From assembly GCA_018894105.1 (NCBI GenBank), contig CM032126.1, positions 4,305,001-4,369,000 on the forward strand: a stretch of 64,000 nucleotides of DNA. The letters are read 5' to 3'. Shown piece after piece: positions 1 through 11,148 of this stretch. The notes beneath the pieces are model-generated. The model was not told where the DNA came from. It was given only the letters and a program-made list of their open reading frames with translations, and made no database searches. The translations under genes and the position numbers were made by a program. The first letter of the stretch is position 1; every line of letters starts with the position of its first letter. This DNA comes from Jacaranda mimosifolia (taxonomy: Eukaryota > Streptophyta > Magnoliopsida > Lamiales > Bignoniaceae).

Positions 1-971
1 ACACCAACTATACTCGAAAGACGCATGCATCGAATGTGTACTGACTACTTTTATTATATGTACTATAACTCATACGTGATAGAAAATAAAAATGTTATTA
101 CATAATAACATTTTTACTTTGTACTTTTAAATAATTATTTTAACCCACTACAAGCACGAATTATAATATCATGCTATGGATCGTTTAGAACATTTATAAA
201 TCAATTAATCCATTTCTAACAATATCCCACAAAAATATATAATATTGGTAATAAGAGGAGCACACAAGAAGTAGTCCAGCGAATGCTCCTTTTTCCAAAT
301 AAACAATAAGCATAAAAAGGTGGTGATGAAAGAAGGAAAAAGGGGCATAGTAACGGACTGTAAACACAGAGAGGGAAAAAGCAAAAGTGAACTTCATTTT
401 TCCAATGGCCAAAAAAAGGAGAGACATATCAGAGAACCAACGCTCCCCAACAAAATGCCCGTTGTGGGTGAGTGGGTGAGAGCCACTGTTCAAAATTTTG
501 AACTCAAAATGGCGGCCTCTGCAGTTTCACTTCCACCCACTTAACTAAATTATCCATCTCAGCAAAATATTGGTAGTGCATGATCAAAATGACCCTACCC
601 TTTGCTTTTCTTTCGAAGGAACAAATACCATTCGGGTTCAGACAGCACTCTTTCATAGGAGGAACAAATATCAACAAATGACACAACTCTTCTTTACAAG
701 GGATCAGGGATGATTCTACCTTTAGTTAAAAAAGCGATCGTTTTAGGCCTTCAAATTTTAAGGATCTCCTATATATATTTCTCTTTTATATCTTAGGCCT
801 CAAAAAGAGTATAAGGACTATTTTTCTTTCGTTACATACCTAAAAAAATATAAGACATTTAGCTTAGAAGCCTCATACATTTTATTGTTTTCAAAAACTT
901 TTAGTCTAAGTATAAGGCCTTTATTTGGAGGCTTTATATTTAATTAATTATTAATTATTGGATATAATTAA
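1..971. other. A+T-rich intergenic DNA, no gene seen
   Basis: Short open frames on both strands (around 194-493 and 320-544) overlap each other, lack any recognisable family and have no splice context, so I do not call a gene. The end of this stretch (963-971) is the left copy of the 9-bp target duplication of the following element. Confidence 0.5.
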
Positions 972-1881
972 GGGTTAAATTCATTTTATCTCATGTATTA
1001 TAGGGTGTATATCAAATACCCCCTCTGTACTACCAAAAATCTTCAAATACTTCCCTCAAAATCATCTAAAGTTAGTAAAATAGCTGACGGTGTCAAAACT
1101 CTACAGTAAATTACTAATTTAACATCATAAAATAACTAAATAGTATAAAAAAAATTAGGATACATGCCATTTTTTACAAAGTAATGATAAATTATAAATG
1201 AAATATAACAAAACCCTACATATTATTACATATTTTTTATATCCCAAAACGAATGCAAATTTGAAAAATTTTAGACAAACAGTTATGAAATAGAAATACG
1301 TATAATGGTCCAATGTATTTTTTCCGTACAAACAGCCTCTATTTTGTTGGTCCCATATGTTTTGTATTAAAATGGAGTTGTTTAATGTTCTTTTAAAAAA
1401 AATGAAATGATTTAATGTTTTTGTTGGATTAGGAGTTAGATGATATTTTAAGTCCTAAAATGAAAGTAAGAAACTTGAGCATTATATAATAAATTACAAG
1501 GGTATTTTGGACATAAATATTTTCAATGATTATATGTGTAAAGAGAAGATAATTTTAGTGCTACATCAGCCAAACAATCTAACGGCAAAGAAGTTTGAGT
1601 TGAGTATTTAAAGGTTTTGGTAATACGGGTGCCAATAATAGTTTTACCTACCAAAAAAACAAAAAACAGAAAAAAAAAAAAAAAAAAGTCACGCATCTTA
1701 GGTTTTATACTATTTAGTTATTTTCTGATGTTAAATCAGTAATTTACTGTATAGTTTTGACACCATCAACTATTTTACTAACGACAGATAACTTTGAGGG
1801 GGGTATTTGAAGGTTTTGGAAGTATGAAAGAGTATTTGATATATACTCCATAGTAAAAGGGGGGTAAATTGAATTTAACTC
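972..1881. mobile_element. Mutator-like non-autonomous element with ~200-bp terminal inverted repeats
   Basis: About 200 bp at the left end (972-1170) reads as the reverse complement of about 200 bp at the right end (1690-1881). The tips are GGGTTAAATTC and, read from the other end, GAGTTAAATTC. The element is flanked by a perfect 9-bp direct repeat, TATAATTAA (963-971 and 1882-1890). Long terminal inverted repeats plus a 9-bp target duplication are the marks of the Mutator superfamily. There is no transposase frame inside, so it is a passenger element. The interior near 1560-1660 repeats part of the right arm, which suggests a local duplication. The superfamily assignment is inferred from structure alone. 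Confidence 0.85.
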
Positions 1882-1890
1882 TATAATTAA

Positions 1891-3397
1891 TCAAGAAATA
1901 AAAATATAAATTTCAGTTTTTAATTTTAATTCTTCTAAATCTCCTCATCCTTTTATTTCTTATTTTTTACTTATCAAAACACTGCCGACTTCTTTCTTTT
2001 CTAATACTAAATTACTAAATAACTTCTCTTTTCCAATCCCAACATATAACATTCCATCATTAATTTTTAAATAACATTAACTTCTACCCACTTTCACTAT
2101 AAATTAAAATTTTATTTCTTAAATTTCTTTTTCTTTTGCTTTGGTCGAATGAAGTTCTTCAAAATTGAAAGTAATAAAATTTTATCTAAGATCACCCATG
2201 TTCCAAGCAATTAAGATAGAATGAGTTAGCTATACGATCAATCAAAAAAAAATGTGAGAAGAAATTGATTATAATAATTAATTAATAATTTTACATCTTA
2301 AAAAAGACAAGATAAAATTTTAAATAGTAATAGTTTATATGAAAATTTTTTCCTATAAAATACATACTTAAAAGACGTGTGTATAGAAATTTAATAATCT
2401 CGTTAATTTTTTTTTTTGTTTATACAGTAAAGATCCCATCTTTATATTTCGCCTTACGTCTCCAATTTTATCGAGACGATCTTGCAAGGGACAAATACTA
2501 ATTATAAGAAAAAAATAAATTAGCAATACGATAGTAAGTGAGAATACAAAAATCATCACCGATTATATTATTATATAACAAAAATTTTTGTGTTGTTTTA
2601 ATGATTTTTAAAAATTAAATAATAACAAAAATAATGATTAAGTTGTCTCTATTAAAAATTAGTAACAAGACGTCAATTTAGTAATAAAGAAAACCCTGTT
2701 GTCATAAATTATAGCAACAGACTAATAGTTTTTATTGTCGCGAGGTTACCATTATAGGAGTGTTACTAATTATTAATTATAACAATTTAAAACATTAATT
2801 TTCGTCATTATTGAATCATATCGTGCAAAATAAAAATTATTGTCGCTTAAAAAAATATTATTAATAAATCAAATTTTGAATTGTTTTTGTATCCTAAAAT
2901 TCAACCTCAATCAACCTATTTTTTAGGGGTTCTTATTCATGTTGCATCCGAACCCAAAATGAATTGACCTAAAATCAATTTTTTTGTCCTGAACTCATAT
3001 CGAATTATCGTGTCGTATTGAAAATTGCCACCACTAATTGCAATCAAAAGATAACCTTTATTTTATTCTTTTGGAAACAAAAATTCAGACTATTACAAAT
3101 ACATTAAAACTATAATTATCAATAAACAAAAAAACATAAGACCGCTTAGAAATCAAAGAAAGATATTGGTAAAGAAGAAAGCGATCATGATTTCAGACGA
3201 ATCTCCACGACCCAAAAAGCCACATCACACCTCACATTTCGAATCGTTCTGTTGGGTACAATTTATCTGGCAATCAAACTTAACATTCTAGATAAGTAAC
3301 AAGAAGATGGTCAAAAACAGTTAAAACTACTGCAACTTCAACATCAAGAAGATCAGCCACTACAATTAGCTGGGAACAATACATAAAACATATACAA
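1891..3397. other. Intergenic, A+T-rich; possible degraded repeat
   Basis: No coding region is supported. The segment around 2880-3040 ends with a GAATTATCGTGTCGTATTG-like run and 'TTGCCACCACTAA', which resembles hAT-type MITE ends seen in plants, but I could not find the partner end or a target duplication. Confidence 0.4.
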
Positions 3398-5305
3398 TCA
3401 CTGTGCTCTATTAACTGGCTCGAGAGCTTCAACAGTAACCACGCTGTTTCCCCTAATGACCTGCAATGGACGAAATAGTCAAACAATCATACAAGGTCGA
3501 AATCATATTTTAGCATGGCAAATTAATGAAAAATACAAAAATAAATACAGCAACATGAAACTGAAAAACACTCACCACCATGCCTATATCAGTTTTCTCA
3601 TTTCCACTCACTTCAACAGTGTTGTCCACCACCAGGTTCATGAACTGATCAAAGCCTCGAAGGGTACCAACCACCATCCGATTGGCATTAAGCTTTACTG
3701 GTATAAGGCATGAGACAAATTTTTTTAATATGCATATGTTTATTTGCAGAGAAAAATGACCAACCAAAACAAAATAACAACACTCATCACCATACAAGTA
3801 CTAACAAAAGGCTGCATTTTTATCAAGCAAACCACAATTGTCAAAAGTGCTAGAAGCTTGTGAAGTGATGCTATATTTAGCACCTTGTGCCACGTGAGAT
3901 AATTTTTTTTCTGCACATTCTAACATTTACAGAATAATATCAGACTGTTTAAGGTTTGTTCTGTTTAACAATGGTTCCATCTCAAGAAGAAACATTTAGC
4001 ATTGTAACTCAAATGGCTCAACATAGTTAAACAGCTTCATCAACATTGAAAGAAATATTAGCAACCAGCAGCCTTTCAAAACATTCACTGCATCTGATAA
4101 ATCCTCCAATATGCTGATTACGTTTCTACAAATGATATGCTGGAGAGCTCACTAAATTTCAACTTACTGAATGAATTTATTTCAGAATTAAATGCACCGA
4201 TAGCCTTTGAAAAATGTTCATGAAATGTTTAACCTCTTCTTTTGGAACTAAAAATAGAGTACAAATAGAAAGGAACGCATATATTGTAGCATTAATGTAT
4301 AAGAACCAGAACTTCTACTAAAAAAATGAGCTAAACATGACATCAATGCTTCCATCCAAAACAATATTTGGCACTTCTATAAAGTGGATAAGGCAGACAA
4401 CCACAAGGTGGGAAAGAGACAAGTAAAACTCCAACACTACAGCCTCATAACAAAGATTCTTACAACACCTTTCCACTTCTTCATAGATAGCCGTACTTGT
4501 TTGTGAGAGCAATATAAATATGTTACATATCCGATTTACATTTTTTTTAATATCACATTGAACTCTGAAACTTTAGTTTCAGCTCTTCCCTATTTTTATA
4601 TCTCGTTTTATATCCATTTCTCATTCAATATTGAGAGTAAGTATTTGTGCCAATTCATTTACCCTATGTTTGGACCTTGGATTTTAAGAAGGAAAATGCT
4701 ACTGAAAATTTTTCTCGTGCTTCAAATTATGTAACTCTATGCTTTAATATATGTACATTTATATTTTCCTTTTCTTTTTCCTTGCTAATTTCCTTGATTC
4801 AAACATAGCATTAAGGAAAAAATATTTTCTTTAGAACTAGTTAACCAAATGAAACAAATAACTAATACAATTATGCTCCGAAAGTTTACACTCAAAATTC
4901 CCCATCAAATGTGAGCTATTGACAATATAGCCAGACACATCAGATTCTAATCAATAAAAGTGAAAGAAACCACTAATTTATTGGTATAATTAGAAACATT
5001 ATGCAACAGAAAATCCACAAAATTGAACTAACTGAAACAATACATTATTATAAAGAAAACAACAAAAGTCTTCGATTTGCTCTCATGCATCACATATTTT
5101 TCACAAAAAAAGGGGGGGGAATAACTGAGAACTCACTCTGGAGCTTCTTGTCCATATACCTGCATTATAAAAACAAAAATGGTTAAAAATTATTCTCACA
5201 GATATCACATTCTCTGTAAAAATAAACGCGACAGTAAACGTAAACGCAACAAATCGTCGAAAAGGCTTACTTCTTGAGATCCGGAGGCTGTCCTGATCTG
5301 CTCAT
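3398..5305 (-). CDS. SNRPG: Small nuclear ribonucleoprotein G (Sm-G), core spliceosomal Sm protein
   Basis: Sm-G is one of seven proteins forming the Sm ring around U1, U2, U4 and U5 snRNAs in the nucleus. I spliced four exons on the minus strand: 5271-5305, 5137-5159, 3576-3697 and 3398-3460, all with GT-AG borders. They total 243 bp and encode 80 residues, the usual length of Sm-G. The protein starts MSRSGQPPDLKKYMDKKLQ. The Sm1 motif follows with GTLRGFDQFMNLVVDNT, and the Sm2 motif has the IRGNSVV core before the end ALEPVNRAQ. Exon 1 is 35 bp and exon 2 only 23 bp, so gene predictors may miss the N-terminus. Intron 2 is ~1.4 kb. No frame damage is seen. The neighbours (a transposon and a distant SAUR gene) say nothing about function. 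Identification is from family knowledge and is very secure. Confidence 0.95.
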
Positions 5306-5365
5306 GGCGAAATCCTACAGAAAGAAAACTGAGCTGAGGTTTCTGTTCTGGGTTTATCGCTCTTC

Positions 5366-5375
5366 AAAACCCTAG
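5366..5375 (-). promoter_or_regulatory. Telo-box-like motif in the Sm-G 5' leader
   Basis: The plus strand reads AAAACCCTAG about 60 bp upstream of the Sm-G start codon. AAACCCTA motifs (telo-boxes) are common near transcription starts of plant genes for RNA and protein synthesis. Its function here is inferred from position only. Confidence 0.4.
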
Positions 5376-5426
5376 AAAATTGAGAGCCAACAATTAGGAA
5401 AATTTAGAGGGGTTTGATATTTTACC

Positions 5427-5432
5427 TATATA
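5427..5432 (-). promoter_or_regulatory. Candidate TATA box of the Sm-G gene
   Basis: TATATA lies about 120 bp upstream of the Sm-G start codon on the minus strand, a plausible TATA position given a leader that contains the telo-box. It could also be a chance match in A+T-rich DNA. Confidence 0.3.
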
Positions 5433-8400
5433 CGCACAAGTTGTAGCTGGGCCGCTGGAATTTTTATTGGAGACCGAAATTTGGGCTCTTCGTGCGCGGG
5501 CCAAACTGACGGTCTAAGGGGCTAAGCGGTTGGTCCTCCCCAGATGGGCATCATTGGTAATCTGTTCTCGGCCCATGAATCGGTTAGAAAAATCTCTTTT
5601 CAAGATCTTCTTCTTCCTTTTTGGCAACTGATTTGTTGGTTGGTTCTTTCTGAGAAGTATCAATTGCAAAAGAGTGGGATACAGAAGGTCTACTTTCAAA
5701 ACACAAAAGAAAGAAGACAAAAATAAAAAATAAAATAAGATGCTTAAATTTGTCAACATAAGTGGATGATTTAACCTCATGAAGTATTGTCTTATCAATA
5801 TTTATGATAAAAAAAAATATCATTATAAAAAGACGTAACCACGAATGAAAGTTTAATTGTAGATTATAAAATGCTTCAAATCCTTTAATTTCTTTAACGT
5901 GAGATAAGATTTAATACCATCATAAGTTTCAGTTGAAAGGTGTCAGAGGAGATAAATGATAGTCATCTCCACGAATGTTGACATTTAATGATGTTCGATC
6001 CATTATGAAATATTGAATTTGTTAAAGTATTATTCCATCAACACACGTTAATAATGGATTGTATATTTAAAAATAGACACCTCACTTAGTGATAGAAAAA
6101 ATATGACTTATAAACTAGCTTGAATTTCTTCACTCCATAAACATGGGACAATACTTAATATCATCAAATATATAATATAATAATAAAATTATCATCATTT
6201 AATATATTTTTCTTTGTGTTTTTATTTTTATTGAAATTTTGGAAGTACATAATTATGAAATCAAAGTTAATATTTGAATATGAATTATATGTTTTGGGAT
6301 AATGAGTTTTGGGAATATGTTGTAGGTTTGTTTATGTTTGGGAATAGTTAGAAATTTATTTTGATGAGTTTTGGAAATAAGGTTGGGGAATACGATGTAA
6401 CTTTGTTTATATTTTGGGAATAGTTATAAATTTATTTTGAGAAGTTTTGTTATGTTTGTTTATGTTTTTGGATGATACAATTTCTACTATAATAGTTAAA
6501 TTAATATTTTTTTGTCTGATTTTTTGGGTGAAATAGAATTGAATTATATTTTTTTATTATAAAAAATAATAAAATATATAATATGTATATGTGATGATTG
6601 GATATGATTTTTTAATTATAAAAATAATTATAAAATATTATGATATATATGTATGTATATGAAATTTTTGGTAATATGCCAATTGATTTGAAGAGGTATT
6701 CTGGCAATTAGATTTATTATTTTGACAAAAAAATAACCTATATATTTGGTTGTATTTTGACGAAATATAATCAAAGCAAACAAAAGAATGTATCCACACA
6801 AGAGACACGTATTGAAGAAAAATGGACCAATTTGTCAGCCCTTTTAATAAATTAATAAAAGGTCACCAAACTTAGGTACCAAAGAAAAATCAAACGATGC
6901 TCTTTTAAAATTGCCCCTAGTCGTTGAAAACTTATAAAATTTTCTCATTTTTCCTTGGTGGAAGCTTCGAGCCACCAAATTTCTGGAAGTTCCGTAAACC
7001 AAGTACAACAACTGTAGGCAATACTATAAATAAATAAATAAATACATGCGTACGGTGCATCAACTAAGAAGCATCCTAGTATTAATAAATAATAAATTTT
7101 TATTGAGTGACTTTTTATTTAATAATATTAATTATACATATAATATGAGATTAAAATTTTAAATTTAACGAACTTTGAATATAGGTATATATAAATAAAA
7201 AAATAAATAATAAATATTTCATAATAATATTTTATGGAAAATAAAAAGTGCAATACAAATTAAATTCATCATTAGTGTTGAGGCAGATTTCTCATTTCAT
7301 TTAATTCAATTCAATTCACTTGATTATTTGAGCTCAACGAAATAAATTTTGAATTAGAATTTTTGTTGAAGTCGGAAAATTTTAAGTTGATTTTGAAATA
7401 ATTTTTTAATTTACTTTTTTTATTAGTGTGAACAAACTTTCAAGTTGGTCTTAAAGTAAATCAAAATCCAAATCAAATGTGTGCGATTTTCTAATGTAAC
7501 TCTTTTGACATTTAAGACATTATTGAATAAAATCTTGGCGCGTTTTGCTTCTTTACCACCATTTTGACCATCTCAATCACAACAATTTTCAAGATAATTT
7601 ATGTTATATATTGTACCATATATAAAGCACCACTCTCTTAAGGTGTATTTTTAAATGATTATTCTATACATCCTCATTATATTACATCATTTATAATCCA
7701 CTATTGTTATCCATGGCCCTACTATTACTATTTTACTATAATTTTTCCATTTATTTAAAAATTCAAATAAATACATTGAAAATCATTAACAGATTCACAT
7801 ATTAAATTAAACAAATACTTTTATTTATCTTATATAATAAAAATTTTAGTAGAAGCATAGAGTGTGCCAAAATCACTGATAAACATAAAGAATTTTGGCC
7901 TTCAACACAATATATTAAAATCAGATAAAAAGTAAAGAGTGCTAATTTAACGTAAATGAATACAATGGAACTATTTACAGGAGATTGAGATGAATGGTCG
8001 ATTCCTATAAAAAATTCATACTCTTAGAATGATCCATCATTGACTCTAATTTGAACTCTCTGTTCGTGACATGATTTTTTATTTTTTTTTTAATTTGGAC
8101 GTGTAAAATAGAAAATCTGAAAAAATAAAAATTTGGTTCAAACCCATTATCCACGCACACGCCCACGTCTGTCTTCTTGTGAATCGAATTTTATCACGTC
8201 AACCATTCCATTCGGCTCCAATTTTCTACCAATAATGGTAGTCCATTTTTGTTGCCATTTGCAAATCCTCAATCATCAAGTATAAGCAAGATTTCTTCTT
8301 TTTTTTTTCTTTTTTTTTTTTAAGTATAAGCAAGAAATTGCTGTCTTTGCATACTTATCTTCCCAAGGAATATGCCCAATCTCTGGTCTTTTTGTTCTAT

Positions 8401-9411
8401 CTCATGGCCCCTTAATGGGTCACCACTATAGTGCAAAAGTTGGTAGTACAGATCAATTTTTTATTGGAAATTTTCTAATATTTTCCCCCACTTTCATTTC
8501 ATGCCATCCACCATTTTCAGCCGTCCAACAAATGTAATTCTATTCTAATTGCCTCAACTAAGAGAGGTGGGTGTTGGGGATTCCCTTGTATTTAGGAACC
8601 TAAACAATCATGCATGTTGCCCTTTTTGGTTGATGAGGAAGTTGAATCTTAAAATATGGTTTTTATGTTCAATTATGGAACAGTTACAACTAACCATTAG
8701 GTTTCTCATTTTACTCAAGGATTCTCATCTACCAAAGGGAAAAAAAAAATAGAAAAAATGAAAATTCTAAACCATTTTTCTAAAGGGTTAGAGGTGCATG
8801 AGTAGGTACCCATGATTATTCTTGAAATTTTGGTCCTTTGACGAATTTTTTGGGTGATTTTTATGAATTATTCTTTGTCAAATGACGAATGAATAGTTTG
8901 ATGAAAATCTTTCCTTCTCACAAATACACTGATCGTGGAATAAGAAGGGGTTGAAAAACTGATTATAATCCTCTCTTTTTTAATAAAAAAATAAAACAAA
9001 AATAAGAAAGATTGCCTTTATGATCGATGCTATTGATTAACATCTCAGATTAAATTATATATTCATCCTAAGAAAAAATTTCATATTTTAGTGTATTTTT
9101 CATCAACGTTTGTATATTTATCTAAAATCACCTAATTACTCTTCACTATTAGTAAGTCAAAGTAAACGAAGCCCATTCCGTGGTACAAAATAATCCGCCA
9201 CAAACATCATTATTTTCTCAAATGAATCCAAATCGAGTCTAGTTTAAAAAGTCAAAATCTAAGCCCCCATAGCAACATTACCCCCTTCCCACAACCTTTT
9301 CCCCAATACACTACAAAAGCAACCTCACCCACCCTTTCCCTCAATGTGACTGTCAAGAAACCACTCTCCAAGAATCTATCTCCCACCCACCCTCTTCCAC
9401 CTCCCAATACC
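5433..9411. other. Intergenic spacer between Sm-G and SAUR
   Basis: About 4 kb with no supported gene. Frames at 5514-5823 and 8549-8752 have no recognisable domain and no conserved start or splice context. The spacer contains one probable MITE (annotated separately), short simple repeats such as AAATAAATA around 7030, and a T-rich run near 8300. Confidence 0.5.
6265..6777. mobile_element. Degraded Tourist-like MITE (family T1)
   Basis: The segment shares its order of phrases with the copies at 57878-58338 and 63412-63856: an 'AATATTTGAATATGAATTATATG' type left part, 'TTTTGGGATAATGAGTTTTGGG', 'TTTGTTTATGTTTGGGAATAG', an A+T-rich TATATG core, and a right end like 'GAAATATAATCAAA'. Ends and target duplication are too worn to fix exactly. 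Confidence 0.45.
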
Positions 9412-9801
9412 ATGAAAATGCTAGGAAAGAAACTAGGTTCAATGAAGAAACTAGCCAAGAAAGTTAAGGTCATTGGCAATGTTGACCCCAAGCCATCACA
9501 TTATGAGTGCTTGCTCAAGGATAATAATCAAGGAGGAGCCTCCCCCGCCGCCACAGCACCCACCGGAACTTTTGTCGTATACGTCGGAGAGGATCGACGA
9601 AGATTTGTGGTGCCAACTGGCTACCTCTCTCACCCTTTGTTCAAGATATTACTAGAGAAGGCCTATAATGAGTTTGGATTTGATCAAAGAAATGGGCTAG
9701 TGGTTCCATGCAGTGTAACTGCGTTCCAAGAAGTAATAAGTGCTGTAGAATGCTGCAATGGGAGATTTGATTTTGGGGACTTGGTGGAGGAGTTTATTTA
9801 G
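9412..9801 (+). CDS. SAUR: SAUR-family auxin-responsive protein
   Basis: SAUR proteins are short-lived, auxin-induced regulators of cell expansion; family members inhibit PP2C-D phosphatases and so activate plasma-membrane H+-ATPases. This is a single-exon gene of 129 residues, as is usual for the family. A basic, Lys-rich N-terminus (MKMLGKKLGSMKKLAKKVK) is followed by a Pro/Ala linker and the SAUR core, from about residue 52: GTFVVYVGEDRRRFVVPTGY, LSHPLFKILLEKAYNEFGF and a VPCSVTAFQEV end. The frame is open further upstream to 9346, but I chose the ATG at 9412 because SAUR proteins usually start with such a basic segment and the upstream 22 residues look like translated leader. The gene stands alone here, although SAURs often occur in arrays. 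I could not identify an auxin-response element with confidence. Confidence 0.92.
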   Translation: MKMLGKKLGSMKKLAKKVKVIGNVDPKPSHYECLLKDNNQGGASPAATAPTGTFVVYVGEDRRRFVVPTGYLSHPLFKILLEKAYNEFGFDQRNGLVVPCSVTAFQEVISAVECCNGRFDFGDLVEEFI

Positions 9802-11148
9802 ACAAGTAATCAGAATTAATATAGTGTTTTTAGGTTATATATTCATCATCCCTCAGAATGAGGTCATGAATTCATGGGAGGATGTAAAAGGGTAGTTGTA
9901 ATGTAACTCAAAATAGTCAGAAATACTAGAAAACTTTCTTCAGACAACAGAAAGATCAAATTTTTTAATAGTTTTCAGGGTTGAGAAATTTGAGCATTGC
10001 TCTTATGGATTTTTTTTATCTTATTTTTTATTTTGCTCTATTTGGGTTGTCTTACCCATTGGCCATTTGCCACCGGCAGCCACCACTCGGCCGGTTGCAT
10101 CGAGGATGATATGGTCAATTTTTCGTAGGATTATCGAATAATTACAAGTAAATAAGGATTCCACATTAGCCCCAGGCCCCACTTTTTTTTAAAAGACCGA
10201 CGGTGCTAATGAAAAATTCGCTTGTTGCACCATAAGTAGCAAGATAAAACCGGTAAAATGATTAAGATAATTTATATTTTTGTTTTTTACTACTTCGTTG
10301 GTTAATTCTCCTATAGTTCAATTTGATTCTACCGAAAAATTTGCGTGCAACAAGAAAATTATGAAATCTTGATCAATTTACTTGGCAACTTGTATTGTTT
10401 GTTGATCAGAATTCAAAAACAAAGTTAGCGTGGAAAACATAGCTGAATATGTACAAATAATATTACTTGTTCAACTTAGCTGCTAAAACATCAAAAAATT
10501 CGATTGCAACTATTAGTTATTCAATAATTGGGCCAAAAGAATAGGATGAATGAAACTTGTGTGCTCAATATCAGTAGATTAGCATCATGCCAATGCTATT
10601 TTCAGACCATCGGCAAGGAAGACTAACTTTCATCTTTCTCAACCTGCAAGAAAGAAGCCGAGCGGTGGGCCAAAGCATAATGCGTGAACAAAGTTGAAGA
10701 AAAGAGTCAGCTTCGGACAAAAATATACATAATGCGTGCACAATGTTGAAAGCGAGAGTCAACGCCTGGACAAAACAAACACAATGCGTGTGCACGGTGT
10801 TGGAAGAGAGAGTCAACGCTGGACAAAATAGTCAGCACTACAAACCATAATATCCCGTCAAGTTTAATGAACCAGTGCCATCAAATCTCTAATCCAAGTA
10901 AAATATAGCCTGTAAGAAATCAAATGTTGCAAGAATTCAGGCAAAGCAAGAATCATGCCAATCTTTCTTTTTCTCTTTTTCCAGATGCTTTAAGGTGCAA
11001 AAATAATGAAAGCTTCCCAATTGAACACATTACATATGCTTCCCTAATCCTACTAGATCAACATATAGCCTTCTTATTTAGCCAAAACCTGAAGAAGAAA
11101 CATAATCGAAGGGCTATATATAACATTATTATTAGAAATATCGGCCGA
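9802..11148. other. Intergenic region between SAUR and acyltransferase-like gene A
   Basis: Contains the 3' flanks of two convergent genes (SAUR + and gene A -) and a short minisatellite (10676-10829). No other gene is supported. The frames at 10571-10816 and 10924-11166 coincide with the minisatellite or the 3' end of gene A. Confidence 0.5.
10676..10829. repeat. Minisatellite, three copies of a 52-bp unit
   Basis: Three diverged copies start at 10676, 10728 and 10780 with CATAATGCGTG or CACAATGCGTG and each contain GAGTCA(A/G)C and GGACAAAA blocks. The spacing is exactly 52 bp. It lies just downstream of gene A and may be part of its 3' flank. Confidence 0.75.

Noticed and set aside
3280..3797. 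Frames of 68-95 aa on both strands
   Set aside because: Read-through of Sm-G exons 3 and 4 into introns, or their antisense.
5514..5823. Overlapping frames of 60-94 aa upstream of Sm-G
   Set aside because: Low-complexity Phe/Leu-rich translations on both strands, no family, no splice support.
9252..9655. Frames at 9252-9491 (-) and 9473-9655 (+)
   Set aside because: Overlap the SAUR gene in other frames and have no family.
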